Of a stretch of 64,000 bases of DNA, positions 17,739 through 26,400 are shown one piece after another; within the stretch, counting starts at the first letter, position 1; each line of letters begins with the position of its first letter. The stretch spans positions 496,001-560,000 of the forward strand of contig OY761536.1 of the NCBI GenBank assembly GCA_963664605.1. Direction: 5' to 3'. The stretch is from JAHOYW01 sp963664605. GTDB lineage: Bacteria; Verrucomicrobiota; Lentisphaeria; Victivallales; Victivallaceae. A program made the translations under genes and the position numbers. Under the pieces are notes generated by a model that worked only from the letters and a program-made list of their open reading frames with translations, was not told where the DNA came from and did no database searches.

Positions 17739-19591
17739 GAGTTTGCGCTTAGTTTTTGGAGCTCTTTCATTATTTCTGTTTTTTCTTCAGGAGAAGCGGA
17801 ACGAAGTTTCTGCATCAAATCGGTTAATTTCAGTTTTTTGTAATGGTCGTTTATGGTTTTCAGACAATCTTCTATCGCTTTTACTGCCTGCCTGCTTTTA
17901 TAGATGTTTTCCTGCAACAGGATCTCACTTAACTCAGAGGATGGGTTTTCCCGCTCAAAATCTGAAAGATGCTCTCTGGCATGTTCCCATTCCCCGTTTA
18001 AAGTGCAGTTGATAAGCTCATTGACCGCCTTGCCGATAATCGTCTGGGTCAATTTTTCCAATGGAAGTTCATGCGTTAATTGATTAGCTGTTTCTTCTGA
18101 CGCGAGGGCTATTTCCAACAACGTTTTTTCTGCATGTTTGATTGCCATTGGCGGAGCCGGAACATTTGATTGTGCTTCAAGCAAAGATTCCTGGTCTGAA
18201 TTATTACCGTCAAACCCGGATTCTTCAAGTTCCGGCCGCCGTTTAAAATTGAATGTATTTGCCTGATTTTTGCTTTCTTTATTATATTCACTGAAAACCG
18301 TTTCCGGCTTGACCCCCAAACGTGAACTCAGCGCCCGGATATAGCCCTCCCGGGCGACTGGTTTGGAGATCATCCGGAAATAAGCAAGCATCTCGCCAAT
18401 GATCCGGCTCTTACCAAAAGGCGTATTGTGATCATGTTTCGGGAATATTATTCCGCAAAGAAAATCCAGCATATCAACGGCTTCATCAACAAGTTCATTA
18501 AGTCCGGCTTCTCCTGCATTTCTATATATCTCGTCAGGATCGCTGCCTTCCGGGAAGCGTATTATCTTTATTTCAAAATCCAGCGGTAAAAGCAATTCAA
18601 GTGCCCGGGCTGCGGCTTTCTGTCCAGCCGCGTCACTGTCGAACGCAAGATACACCCGGTCGGTATAACGTTTTAAAATACGAGCCTGTTCATCGGTAAA
18701 AGCGGTTCCCTGCGGGGCAACAGCACATTCCAAGCCCGCCCGGTGCATGGCAATAGTATCAAGCTGCCCTTCACAGAGTATAGCCATATTGCGTTCCTGA
18801 ATCGCCTTGCGAGCCAGCGGCAGGGCATAAAGTATACTGCTTTTTCTGAAAACCGGAGTTTCCGGGCTGTTAACATATTTCGCGCCTGGCGCCTCTTTTT
18901 CGATGGTTCTAGCGCTGAATCCGACCACTCTTCCCTGTTCGTTCCATATCGGAAAAATCAAACGGTTACGGAAACGGTCGTAGACTCGTTTGCTTTCTTC
19001 ATTCTGCAAAGCTATACCTGATTCGAGCAGTTCGTCTTCGGAAAAATCCAGTTCCCGGCCGTGAATCAACGAGGCATCCCATGAATCAGGCGCCGCGCCA
19101 AGCTGAAATTTCTGAGCAATTTCAGGGGGAATACCGCGTCCGGCCAAATACCTGCTCACCGGCCAGTCATGATTGTTTTTCAAGAGTAAAGCATACCATT
19201 CAGCAAAACTTTTATTAACCTGGTAGATGCGTTCACGTTTTCCGGCGCGTTGCTGTGCCTGCTGGCGTTCCTGAGGGCTGGAATAAGTTTTTTCTGGAAT
19301 AACCACGCCACACTTTGACGCGAGCAGATGAATAGAATTCGGGAAATCGACTTTTTCCCATTCCATAATAAACTTAAAAATATCGCCGCCAGCTCCACAG
19401 CCGAAACAATGATAACGTCCTCGCTGTTCAGAAATGGTGAAAGACGGGGTTTTTTCATTATGAAACGGACACAAAGCTTTCCAGGTTCCACTACCGGATT
19501 TTTTGACAGGTATATAACTGCGAATGACATCTACTATATTGCAGCGTGATCGAATTTCCTCGACAATTTCTTCGGGCACCGCTCTATTCAT
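17735..19591 (-). CDS. dnaG: DNA primase
   Basis: 618 residues, typical of DnaG. The CHC2 zinc finger is complete (CPFHNEKTPSF and YHCFGCG). The catalytic core includes RFRNRLIFPIWNEQGRVVGF, and the TOPRIM domain has LCEGQLDTIA (Glu) and YLAFDSDAAGQKAA (Asp-x-Asp). The C-terminal about 200 residues are the helicase-binding region, poorly conserved as usual. It makes RNA primers for lagging-strand replication. It is not next to rpsU or rpoD, which lie about 37 kb away in this window; instead it is 3 bp downstream of a TPR lipoprotein gene. Confidence 0.97.
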   Translation of the reverse strand: MNRAVPEEIVEEIRSRCNIVDVIRSYIPVKKSGSGTWKALCPFHNEKTPSFTISEQRGRYHCFGCGAGGDIFKFIMEWEKVDFPNSIHLLASKCGVVIPEKTYSSPQERQQAQQRAGKRERIYQVNKSFAEWYALLLKNNHDWPVSRYLAGRGIPPEIAQKFQLGAAPDSWDASLIHGRELDFSEDELLESGIALQNEESKRVYDRFRNRLIFPIWNEQGRVVGFSARTIEKEAPGAKYVNSPETPVFRKSSILYALPLARKAIQERNMAILCEGQLDTIAMHRAGLECAVAPQGTAFTDEQARILKRYTDRVYLAFDSDAAGQKAAARALELLLPLDFEIKIIRFPEGSDPDEIYRNAGEAGLNELVDEAVDMLDFLCGIIFPKHDHNTPFGKSRIIGEMLAYFRMISKPVAREGYIRALSSRLGVKPETVFSEYNKESKNQANTFNFKRRPELEESGFDGNNSDQESLLEAQSNVPAPPMAIKHAEKTLLEIALASEETANQLTHELPLEKLTQTIIGKAVNELINCTLNGEWEHAREHLSDFERENPSSELSEILLQENIYKSRQAVKAIEDCLKTINDHYKKLKLTDLMQKLRSASPEEKTEIMKELQKLSANS

Positions 19592-19594
19592 AGT

Positions 19595-20371
19595 TTATCC
19601 ATTAGCGTTGATTTTTTCAATGCGGGTTTTAACCCTTTTTCGCTGTGTTTCGGAATTTGGGGATGGAACTGCTATTTTAAGATATTTTTTATAAAATCCA
19701 AGCGCTCCTTTGGGGTCGCCGGCATATTGATCTCTAAAGGTGGCAAAATTCAAAACTATCAACGGCTTCGAAGGAGCTAACTTATAAGCCTTGACAAAGC
19801 ATTGCGCGGCAAGCCGGTTCTGCTGGCGTTCCGCATAATAAATCCCCATCTCATTCCATAGTTCCGCGCTTTTTTTAAATTTAATATTTTGCGCCAGTTG
19901 TTTGTAATACTTTATTGCGCTGTCAAGCTTAAGAACCGTTGCGCAGCGCCCCAGAAGCAGTAGAGTATTGTTGTCATCCGGCTTTATCTGCAAAGCGCGC
20001 CCGAGAGGAGTAATCGCGTCTTGTATTTTCTGCTGATCTTTAGAGTAAAGCCGTCCAAGAGTATATTGCGCTTGAAAATTATCCGGTGCGTTTTTGACCG
20101 CCAAACGCGCTGCATTCAGCGCCAGGTCATCTTTTTCACACCCCTCATAAGCAAGAGCCTTAAAAACCAGCGCATTAGTATTATTCGGCTCACGTTCGGT
20201 AACTGTTTCAAGATACCGCAAAGCATTTTCCCATTCCCCGCGGCTGGCTGCGTCAAGGGCTTTATTCAACAGCACCTGCGTAGATAAAGGCGGCCCGCCG
20301 CACCCGGAAAACAGAACAAGCCCGATACAGAATACCAGCAAAATTTTAATTTTTTTAATATATATTCTCAT
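19595..20371 (-). CDS. TPR-repeat lipoprotein
   Basis: About 258 residues. The ATG at 20371 gives a clean lipoprotein signal (MRIYIKKIKILLVFCIG, then LFSGC as lipobox). A longer in-frame reading back to a TTG at 20521 would bury this signal, so I reject it. The mature part is a run of tetratricopeptide repeats, with units such as NALVFKALAYEGCEKDDLAL and NNTLLLLGRCATVLKLDSAI, and Pro-rich turns at regular about 34-residue spacing. It is probably a periplasmic scaffold anchored in a membrane. It sits immediately upstream of dnaG (3 bp), though no functional link is known. Confidence 0.87.
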   Translation of the reverse strand: MRIYIKKIKILLVFCIGLVLFSGCGGPPLSTQVLLNKALDAASRGEWENALRYLETVTEREPNNTNALVFKALAYEGCEKDDLALNAARLAVKNAPDNFQAQYTLGRLYSKDQQKIQDAITPLGRALQIKPDDNNTLLLLGRCATVLKLDSAIKYYKQLAQNIKFKKSAELWNEMGIYYAERQQNRLAAQCFVKAYKLAPSKPLIVLNFATFRDQYAGDPKGALGFYKKYLKIAVPSPNSETQRKRVKTRIEKINANG

Positions 20372-20560
20372 AATAGCTAAATTAGTTTGCAGAGAAGTGT
20401 TTTGCAAGTTAAAAAAACAGCTTTCCGTTAATTTTGATTGAAATGCATTAAATTTGCTAAAATGCTGTTTTATTATCGGCACACAGATGCTTATTAAAAC
20501 AGAAATAAGGTTAAAATTCAACCGAAAAAATATTTTTTCCTTTTTTTTATAGAATTTTAT

Positions 20561-20593
20561 TTGACTTTTAATTAGGGAGCCCTATTTTATAAT
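20561..20593 (+). promoter_or_regulatory. Possible promoter region of the prepilin-like gene
   Basis: TTGACT (20561-20566) is followed by an A+T-rich stretch ending TATAAT (20588-20593). The gap between these two is 21 bp, too long for a standard promoter; TATTTT at 20583 would give 16 bp. Between them is the inverted repeat TAGGG-AG-CCCTA, which could be an operator. Confidence 0.35.
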
Positions 20594-20640
20594 ATAGTAA
20601 TTAAAAAGACTAAACTGCTTTTTACTTTACTCCTTGTTAA

Positions 20641-20679
20641 TTCCGCAATGCGGTAACGCTGCATTGCTTCATTGCGGAA
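20641..20679 (+). ncRNA. Leader stem-loop 1 upstream of the prepilin-like gene
   Basis: A perfect 10-bp inverted repeat: TTCCGCAATG (20641-20650) pairs with CATTGCGGAA (20670-20679) across a 19-base loop. A second copy of CATTGC (20662-20667) inside the loop could pair with GCAATG instead, giving two mutually exclusive helices. It lies in the expected transcribed leader of the prepilin-like gene. It matches no riboswitch class I know. Confidence 0.5.
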
Positions 20680-20680
20680 G

Positions 20681-20721
20681 CGCGATTCCGGATTAGGGTT
20701 CCGGCTTTTTCCGGAGTCGCG
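20681..20721 (+). ncRNA. Leader stem-loop 2 upstream of the prepilin-like gene
   Basis: CGCGATTCCGG (20681-20691) pairs with CCGGAGTCGCG (20711-20721): 11 pairs including one G-U, again with a 19-base loop. It begins one base after stem-loop 1. A T-rich run follows (GTCTTTTC), so it could act as an attenuator, but the run is short. No known RNA family was recognised. Confidence 0.5.
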
Positions 20722-20819
20722 GTCTTTTCAAGCAAAAAAACTGGAAAAAAAGAAAAAACGGCTCAAAAAGTAGGGAGGGCTATTTAAGAACAAATATAAC
20801 TAACAATAAGGAGGATTAT

Positions 20820-20858
20820 TTGAAAATAATTAAAGCAGCAAAAATAAAATTTATATAA
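20820..20858 (+). CDS. Putative 12-codon leader peptide
   Basis: A very strong ribosome site (AAGGAGGA) is followed 4 bases later by TTG and 12 codons reading MKIIKAAKIKFI before TAA. It is out of frame with the prepilin-like gene 50 bases downstream. Either this is a translated leader peptide or the ribosome site has another role. A similar AAGGAGGA plus TTG arrangement occurs upstream of rpoD. Confidence 0.3.
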   Translation: MKIIKAAKIKFI

Positions 20859-20908
20859 CTTTTCAATTAATGGAAAAAAATATTAAACCCCAAAAAGGAA
20901 TGTTTATT

Positions 20909-21700
20909 ATGTTTAAAAAAGAAAGTCAAAAGCCAGGAATATCCGAAACTAAACATGCAACTTTCACACTTATAGAATTACTCGTAGTTATTGCTATAAT
21001 AGCAATTCTTGCGGGAATGCTGCTTCCGGCCTTAAGTCAGGCCAGGGAAAAAGCGGTGGCAATTAACTGTACAAGTAATTTAAAGCAGGTAACTCTCGCA
21101 AACATTTTATATGCAAATGATTTTCAAGCATTTACCGTTGCTTCAAACGGAACTAATGCTGATGGGGAAAAGGTGTATTGGTATGGCACCCGCAGCGGCG
21201 GTCATGGAAGTTTTACCTATAATTTAGTTGAGGGTGGAACTTTGAATTCATATCTCGGTAGAAATCCATACTCAATGATGTGTCCCAAATGGCAAAGGAC
21301 TATGGGAGTAAGCGACTTAAGCAGTTCTTCCACAGCCGGGGGATACGGCTATAATCAAATTGCATTTTCAAGCAGTTCTGATGCGGATACTATCGCCCGC
21401 TCTCTAAGTAACGGAAAAACGAAACCGGCAGTAATCAGAAATCCATCATCTATTGCAATGTTTGCCGATACAGCTCTATCGGAAACCAGCGCCACCTCTT
21501 ATCTTTGCGCTGCTGGATACGGAATGGGAAATACCTATGGAACAGTACATTTTCGTCATAATTCCCAGGCCAATGTAGGATGGGTGGATGGGCACGTAAG
21601 CCTGGAACACTTTGCCGGAGGCGACAATGTAGCTAAAATCGGCTGGTTCCGGGAAGGAGCGCCTGATAACGAAAAGTATTTCGATCATACTGCGCATTAA
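20909..21700 (+). CDS. Prepilin-like secreted protein with C-terminal H-X9-DG motif
   Basis: 263 residues. The ATG at 20909 has AAAAGGA 9 bases upstream; in-frame ATGs at 20900 and 20870 fit less well. A type IV pilin-like N-terminus (FTLIELLVVIAIIAILAGM) has the conserved Glu at +5 (Glu23), but Thr rather than Gly before the cleavage point. The globular part is Ser/Gly/Asn-rich. The C-terminus has His217, nine residues, then Asp-Gly in RHNSQANVGWVDGHV, the H-X9-DG signature of a family greatly expanded in Planctomycetes and Lentisphaerota. Such proteins are processed by prepilin peptidase and are probably pseudopilins or surface proteins; their function is not established. Confidence 0.9.
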   Translation: MFKKESQKPGISETKHATFTLIELLVVIAIIAILAGMLLPALSQAREKAVAINCTSNLKQVTLANILYANDFQAFTVASNGTNADGEKVYWYGTRSGGHGSFTYNLVEGGTLNSYLGRNPYSMMCPKWQRTMGVSDLSSSSTAGGYGYNQIAFSSSSDADTIARSLSNGKTKPAVIRNPSSIAMFADTALSETSATSYLCAAGYGMGNTYGTVHFRHNSQANVGWVDGHVSLEHFAGGDNVAKIGWFREGAPDNEKYFDHTAH

Positions 21701-21736
21701 GTGAAAATTAAAATAAATAATTAATGACCCTGTTGG

Positions 21737-21773
21737 TTTGCGGGGCCGGGAGTCTAACTCCCGGACCTGCAAA
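21737..21773 (+). terminator. Hairpin terminator after the prepilin-like gene
   Basis: An 8-bp stem CCGGGAGT/ACTCCCGG with a CTA loop extends outward through TTTGC/GCAAA with mismatches. It is followed by a short T run (TTTTATC). It lies 36 bases past the stop codon and 40 bases before the next gene, so it probably ends or attenuates transcription before the chelatase cluster. Confidence 0.6.
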
Positions 21774-21813
21774 TTTTATCAATGCTTTTACAACCCGTGG
21801 AATTCTCTAAATT

Positions 21814-22530
21814 ATGTGGTTTTTCATTTTGTTGATATTATTTGGAGCTTGGCTCCAGACGATAATAAAACTGACTATCATGAACAGGTTTTTCAGATGG
21901 TGCAGCCTTTTAATATTTATGCTGCCAATGATTTTCATGTATTCTCAGGCGGTACGAATAAATTTAAAGGATTTCAGCTTTCTGATGAATAATATCAATG
22001 TTCTTAATTCAATATGCGTTCTGGTTATTATTCAGGAGGCTATAGCCTTGGTTCTGGGAACCGCACTATTGCGCCGTTATTATCTGGGGAAAAAAATTCA
22101 GTTCTGGTATTATTCGTCTCTTTTGCCTTCAAGTTTATTCCCCGCGTTTTGTGTTGTCGGTATGGTCTATCTCTTCAATACTTACAGCGGAATGAGTTTT
22201 CAAGTAATAACTTTCTGGTTCGGGTTGGGGATTTTTACTGTGAGCGGAAGTCTGGCGGAGCTGTTAAGTTTGTTTATAAAAGACAATGAAAAATTAATTC
22301 TCCGGGCAGTTTTGTTGTCATTAATCCAAGTTTTTACCGCTATGTTCCTGCCTGTGGTTTTGAGCGGGGAATATTCGGGAGGGAATTATATAAACTTTAA
22401 CATCAATATGATTGCGGGAATGATATTTTTGTTCATGCTTACTGCTGTATTCACTATTTTAGCATATTTCAGGGCTTGGCATAAACTTTTTGGAACCTGC
22501 AACCATATTAGCAAGGAATTTTTATTATGA
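21814..22530 (+). CDS. Polytopic membrane protein of the chelatase cluster
   Basis: 238 residues with about seven hydrophobic segments, rich in Phe, Leu and Ile, and only short loops. Its position first in a cluster with MotA/TolQ/ExbB, DUF2149 and CobN-like genes matches the extra membrane protein of HmuSTUV-like clusters (often DUF2162), but I assign this from context, not from a motif. GGAA lies about 10 bases before the ATG. Its stop overlaps the start of the next gene (ATGA), implying coupled translation. It could be a permease subunit or a channel accessory. Confidence 0.75.
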   Translation: MWFFILLILFGAWLQTIIKLTIMNRFFRWCSLLIFMLPMIFMYSQAVRINLKDFSFLMNNINVLNSICVLVIIQEAIALVLGTALLRRYYLGKKIQFWYYSSLLPSSLFPAFCVVGMVYLFNTYSGMSFQVITFWFGLGIFTVSGSLAELLSLFIKDNEKLILRAVLLSLIQVFTAMFLPVVLSGEYSGGNYINFNINMIAGMIFLFMLTAVFTILAYFRAWHKLFGTCNHISKEFLL

Positions 22531-23120
22531 ACTATCTGACGCAATCTTTATCATGGATATCGAACAGTTTAATGCTTCCAGTGATCGTTCTGCTGCTGGC
22601 GGCGTTTTTGTACTCTCTCGCATTGCTGGGAGATTTTTTCGCAATGTATATCAAACTGCTGAAAGGGCATAAAAATCTGAAACAAATAATGAAAGAGATA
22701 GATACTATAGACTGCTTTGATTTTTCCAATATGCCGTCATGTTCATTTTCGGATAAACTAAAAAAACTTATTGCCCTTGACTGGCATCCCGTACATTGCG
22801 ACAAATATATTGCTGATTGCCACGCGAATTTTGCGAAAGAATTGGAACGCTTGAAATTCACTCTTAAAATAGGTCCTATGCTCGGCTTGATGGGAACCCT
22901 GATTCCCATGGGACCCGCCCTGGTCGGCCTGGCGAACGGTAATATTGAATCTATGGCATATAATATGCAAATGGCATTCGCGACAACCGTCATAGGTATA
23001 TTCATCGGAGCAGTAGGGCTCATTAGCTTTTCTGTCAAAAAGCTTTGGTACAACGAGGAAATCGCTAATTTACAATATGTTCTGGATTTACAGATCTATC
23101 ATAAAAATATGAGGAAATAA
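22527..23120 (+). CDS. MotA/TolQ/ExbB-family proton channel subunit
   Basis: 197 residues with three membrane segments in TolQ/ExbB layout: one near residue 15-38, a cytoplasmic loop of about 70 residues, then a closely spaced pair at about 110-135 and 150-172. The second segment opens with KIGPMLGLMGTLIPMGPALVG, the family signature (L-G-L-x-G-T), and the third with MQMAFATTVIGIFIGAVGL, where the Thr residues face the proton path in ExbB/TolQ. AGGA precedes the ATG. It is paired with the ExbD-like DUF2149 protein encoded 2 bases downstream, so together they should form a proton-driven motor in the cytoplasmic membrane. Confidence 0.9.
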   Translation: MNYLTQSLSWISNSLMLPVIVLLLAAFLYSLALLGDFFAMYIKLLKGHKNLKQIMKEIDTIDCFDFSNMPSCSFSDKLKKLIALDWHPVHCDKYIADCHANFAKELERLKFTLKIGPMLGLMGTLIPMGPALVGLANGNIESMAYNMQMAFATTVIGIFIGAVGLISFSVKKLWYNEEIANLQYVLDLQIYHKNMRK

Positions 23121-23122
23121 TT

Positions 23123-23470
23123 ATGATGCGGAGAAGAAAAAATCGTTATACAGGATCTTTTGAGGCCGAAGACCACGACCCTCTGTCGAATATGGCTAAT
23201 TTATTTGATGTAGCAATGGTATTTGCCGTCGCGTTGATGGTGGCACTGGTTGTGCGTATGAAAATGACAGAATTCCTGACCGAAAAGGACGTTACTTTTG
23301 TTAAGAATGCGGGCAAACCGGACATGGAAATCATTGTCAAGAAGAAAAATAAAATAACCAGATATAAATCTCAAAAGAACACAAAAAATAAAAACGGCAA
23401 AGGCAAACGGGTCGGCATTGCCTATCGGCTTGATAATGGCGATATAATCTATGTCCCGGAATCAGAATAA
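23123..23470 (+). CDS. DUF2149 protein, ExbD-like stator candidate
   Basis: 115 residues: a basic N-terminus, one membrane helix and a Lys-rich soluble tail ending IAYRLDNGDIIYVPESE. The helix reads NLFDVAMVFAVALMVALVV with Asp29 near its start, the same place as the essential protonatable Asp in the ExbD/TolR/MotB helix. This supports a role as the ExbD-like partner of the channel subunit encoded just upstream. GAGGAA precedes the ATG. The DUF2149 assignment rests on the sequence pattern and the neighbourhood. Confidence 0.82.
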   Translation: MMRRRKNRYTGSFEAEDHDPLSNMANLFDVAMVFAVALMVALVVRMKMTEFLTEKDVTFVKNAGKPDMEIIVKKKNKITRYKSQKNTKNKNGKGKRVGIAYRLDNGDIIYVPESE

Positions 23471-23473
23471 AAC

Positions 23474-26400
23474 ATGAGAAAAAAGATGAGAAGAACAGCA
23501 AAAAGAACTATTAAGATTGTCAGCGTAATTTTGTTATTCGCGTTTTTATGGCTTATTTATAATCAATGGGTCAGCCCAACCAAAATAGGTTTTATCAATT
23601 ATCCGGATTATATGTTTGCGGAGTTTGATGATGCCAACTCCAGCAGTTTCATAAAAATCGAGCGTATAAACTGGAAAAAAGGAGAAGAGGCAAACCTAAA
23701 GAGTTTCAGCGCCATTTATATTTTCGGGATGGGCCTGCGTTTACCGCAGGAACGGATGGAAGCTGTAAAAGAAGCTGTAAATAATGGCTTGCCGGTTTAT
23801 GTAAACTCCTCGACCAGCCGGAAAACCAATATAAGCTCTATAACCGGAAAACAGCTAAAATACGTTCAGGGATATCTGGATAACCGCAGCAAAATAAACT
23901 TTAAAAACCTGCTAAACTATACCCGAAGAGAAATTGACGGGAAAAAACTTTTTTCAGAGCCGGTGCAAGAGCCGGTCATGCTTCCTTATGACGGTTTTTT
24001 TCATATCGGGGAAAATGCTATTTTTGAAACTTTGGAGAAATACAGAAAATTCCGAACTGAAAACAAGCTTGATTATCCAGGAGCCCCGAAAATATGTTTT
24101 CTAAGCTCTACCGCCGGGCCTTCCGCCGAACATATAAGCGCCCTGGTTAAAGCTTTTGAAAAACAGAGAATTAATATTTATCCTATTTTCGGTTTCCGTA
24201 AACGTTTAAACTTTATCAAGAAGGTAAAACCTGATGCTGTAGTCCTCATGCCTCACGGACGTTTTTCAACAGCAAAAGAGAATGAGGTTGTAAATTACCT
24301 CAAAAAGCGTAATATCCCGCTGATTTGCCCAATAAATATTTACAAGCCTTATTCTGAATGGCTTAAAGACCAGCGCGGTATGGCTGGTGGAATCATGAGC
24401 CAGAGTATCACCATGCCGGAAATTGACGGCGGAATCATGCCGTTCGTGCTTTCCGCACAATTTAAAAATCAAAATGGATTATATGTCTTTAGGGCACTGC
24501 CGCAAAGAATAAAAAGATTTGTTTCCACAGTAAACAAATATCTCAAGCTGAAGCGTAAAGCCAACAAGGACAAAAAAATTGTTATTATATATTACAAAGG
24601 GCCTGGCAAAAACGCGCTTGCCGCAGCTGGAATGGAAGTGGTTCCTTCACTGTTTAATACCTTGAAAAAGCTCGAAAAAGCCGGATATAATACCGGGAAA
24701 CTGCCTCCCGGCGCGACAGAGCTGGAAAAACAAATTCAGGCAAACGCCTCTATTTTCAATCCATATGCCAAAGGAAGTATAGATAAATTTATCAAGAATT
24801 CTTCCCGCCTGATGATTCCTGCATCGGATTATCTCTCCTGGTGCAAAGACGCCATGCCTGATGACCTTTATGCGAATGTTGAAAAACGTTACGGTAAGGC
24901 TCCCGGCCCTTATATGAGCCTTGACGATAATATTGTACTCCCAAGGCTGCGTTACGGTAATATTGTTCTAATGCCGCAATCTCTCCCGGCTTACGGCAAT
25001 GATACCAATAAACTTATTCATGGCGTTAAACAGGCTCCTCCACATCCTTATATCGCCACTTATTTATGGGCAAAATATGCTTATAAAACAGATGCCGTAA
25101 TACATTTCGGAACACACGGAAGCTTTGAATTCACTCCCTGGAAACAGGTTGCGTTGTCTAACTATGACTGGCCGGATGTGTTGATTGGCGATATGCCGCA
25201 TTTTTATATTTACACTATTAATAACATCGGCGAGGCAATTATCGCTAAACGCCGGAGCTACGCGGCTTTGATAAGCCACCTGACCCCGCCTTTCATGTCC
25301 GGCGGGCTTTATGATGAATTGAGCAAAATCCACGATAAAATCCATGCCTGTATAAACGCCGGAGACAACAAATTGCTGCGCAGGCAGTATGAAGCGAGTA
25401 TTATAAGTCTAGTCAAAAAGAAACAGATAGACCGCGAACTAAAGATAACGAACCTGAAAACGCTGGATAAGGAAACCCTGCTGCAAATCCATAATTATAT
25501 TCATGAACTTGAAAGTGCAAAAGTAAACCGCGGTTTGTATGTCCTTGGGCGCAAATATTCAAATGCTGAAGCAATGGAAACCGCCAGGCTCATGGCTATA
25601 GACGCAATTGCTGTCAGTTTTGCCGATATTGATATTATTAAAGGTAAAATTACTCCAGCGCAAAAGGCAGACGCACATTATTTTAACAGTCATTATCTTG
25701 AGCCGGCAAATCAGATTATTGGCCGTTTGTTCAAGGGCGAAAAAGTTGATAATATCATAAGCCGCGAGGACTTGTCCCGCCTGAAAAATGCTATGCGGAA
25801 ACAAAATAAAGAGTCTTCAGCAAACCTGATGGCAATGATGGTCGGCATGAAAGCGGACATCTCCGAAAATAAACGCGCAAACAGTAAAATATCCGCCTCG
25901 GAAAAGGACAGAAAAGCCTTAAAGCAACTCCTGCTTAAAAATTGCCAATATCCTGAAAGGATCGCATTTCTACGTTCATTTAAAGACGATAAAATTTTTG
26001 AACGGGTATCATCTCTGACCAATCCCCGCAACCTCAGCAAAGCCAAACGTATAGCACAGCTTATTCCTAAAATGCAAAAGACAGTAGCTATGGCAAGCGT
26101 CCCGGAAATGCTCGCCATAATAAAAATTATCCAAAACCCACAATTGAAAGCATACCTTTTTACGCTACTTGAAAATGAAGATATAAAAGAAAAAATTATA
26201 GCGGAACAACGTGCTCAATTTCAACAGAAAATAAAAACTGTTTTAAGCCGGAAATATGTTAAAAGCATGTATCTTGCCCTCGACCCTGAATTGAACAAAA
26301 AACTTGCAACTGAGGATATTAGGGATATAGGATTGCTGGAAAAGAAAATTATCGAACTCAAAAGTCTACAGAAACGTTTGTTGTTCATAAAGGAGATGCA

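Noticed and set aside
19595..20521. Longer reading of the TPR lipoprotein from a TTG at 20521
   Set aside because: It adds 50 residues before a perfect lipoprotein signal peptide, which would then not function.
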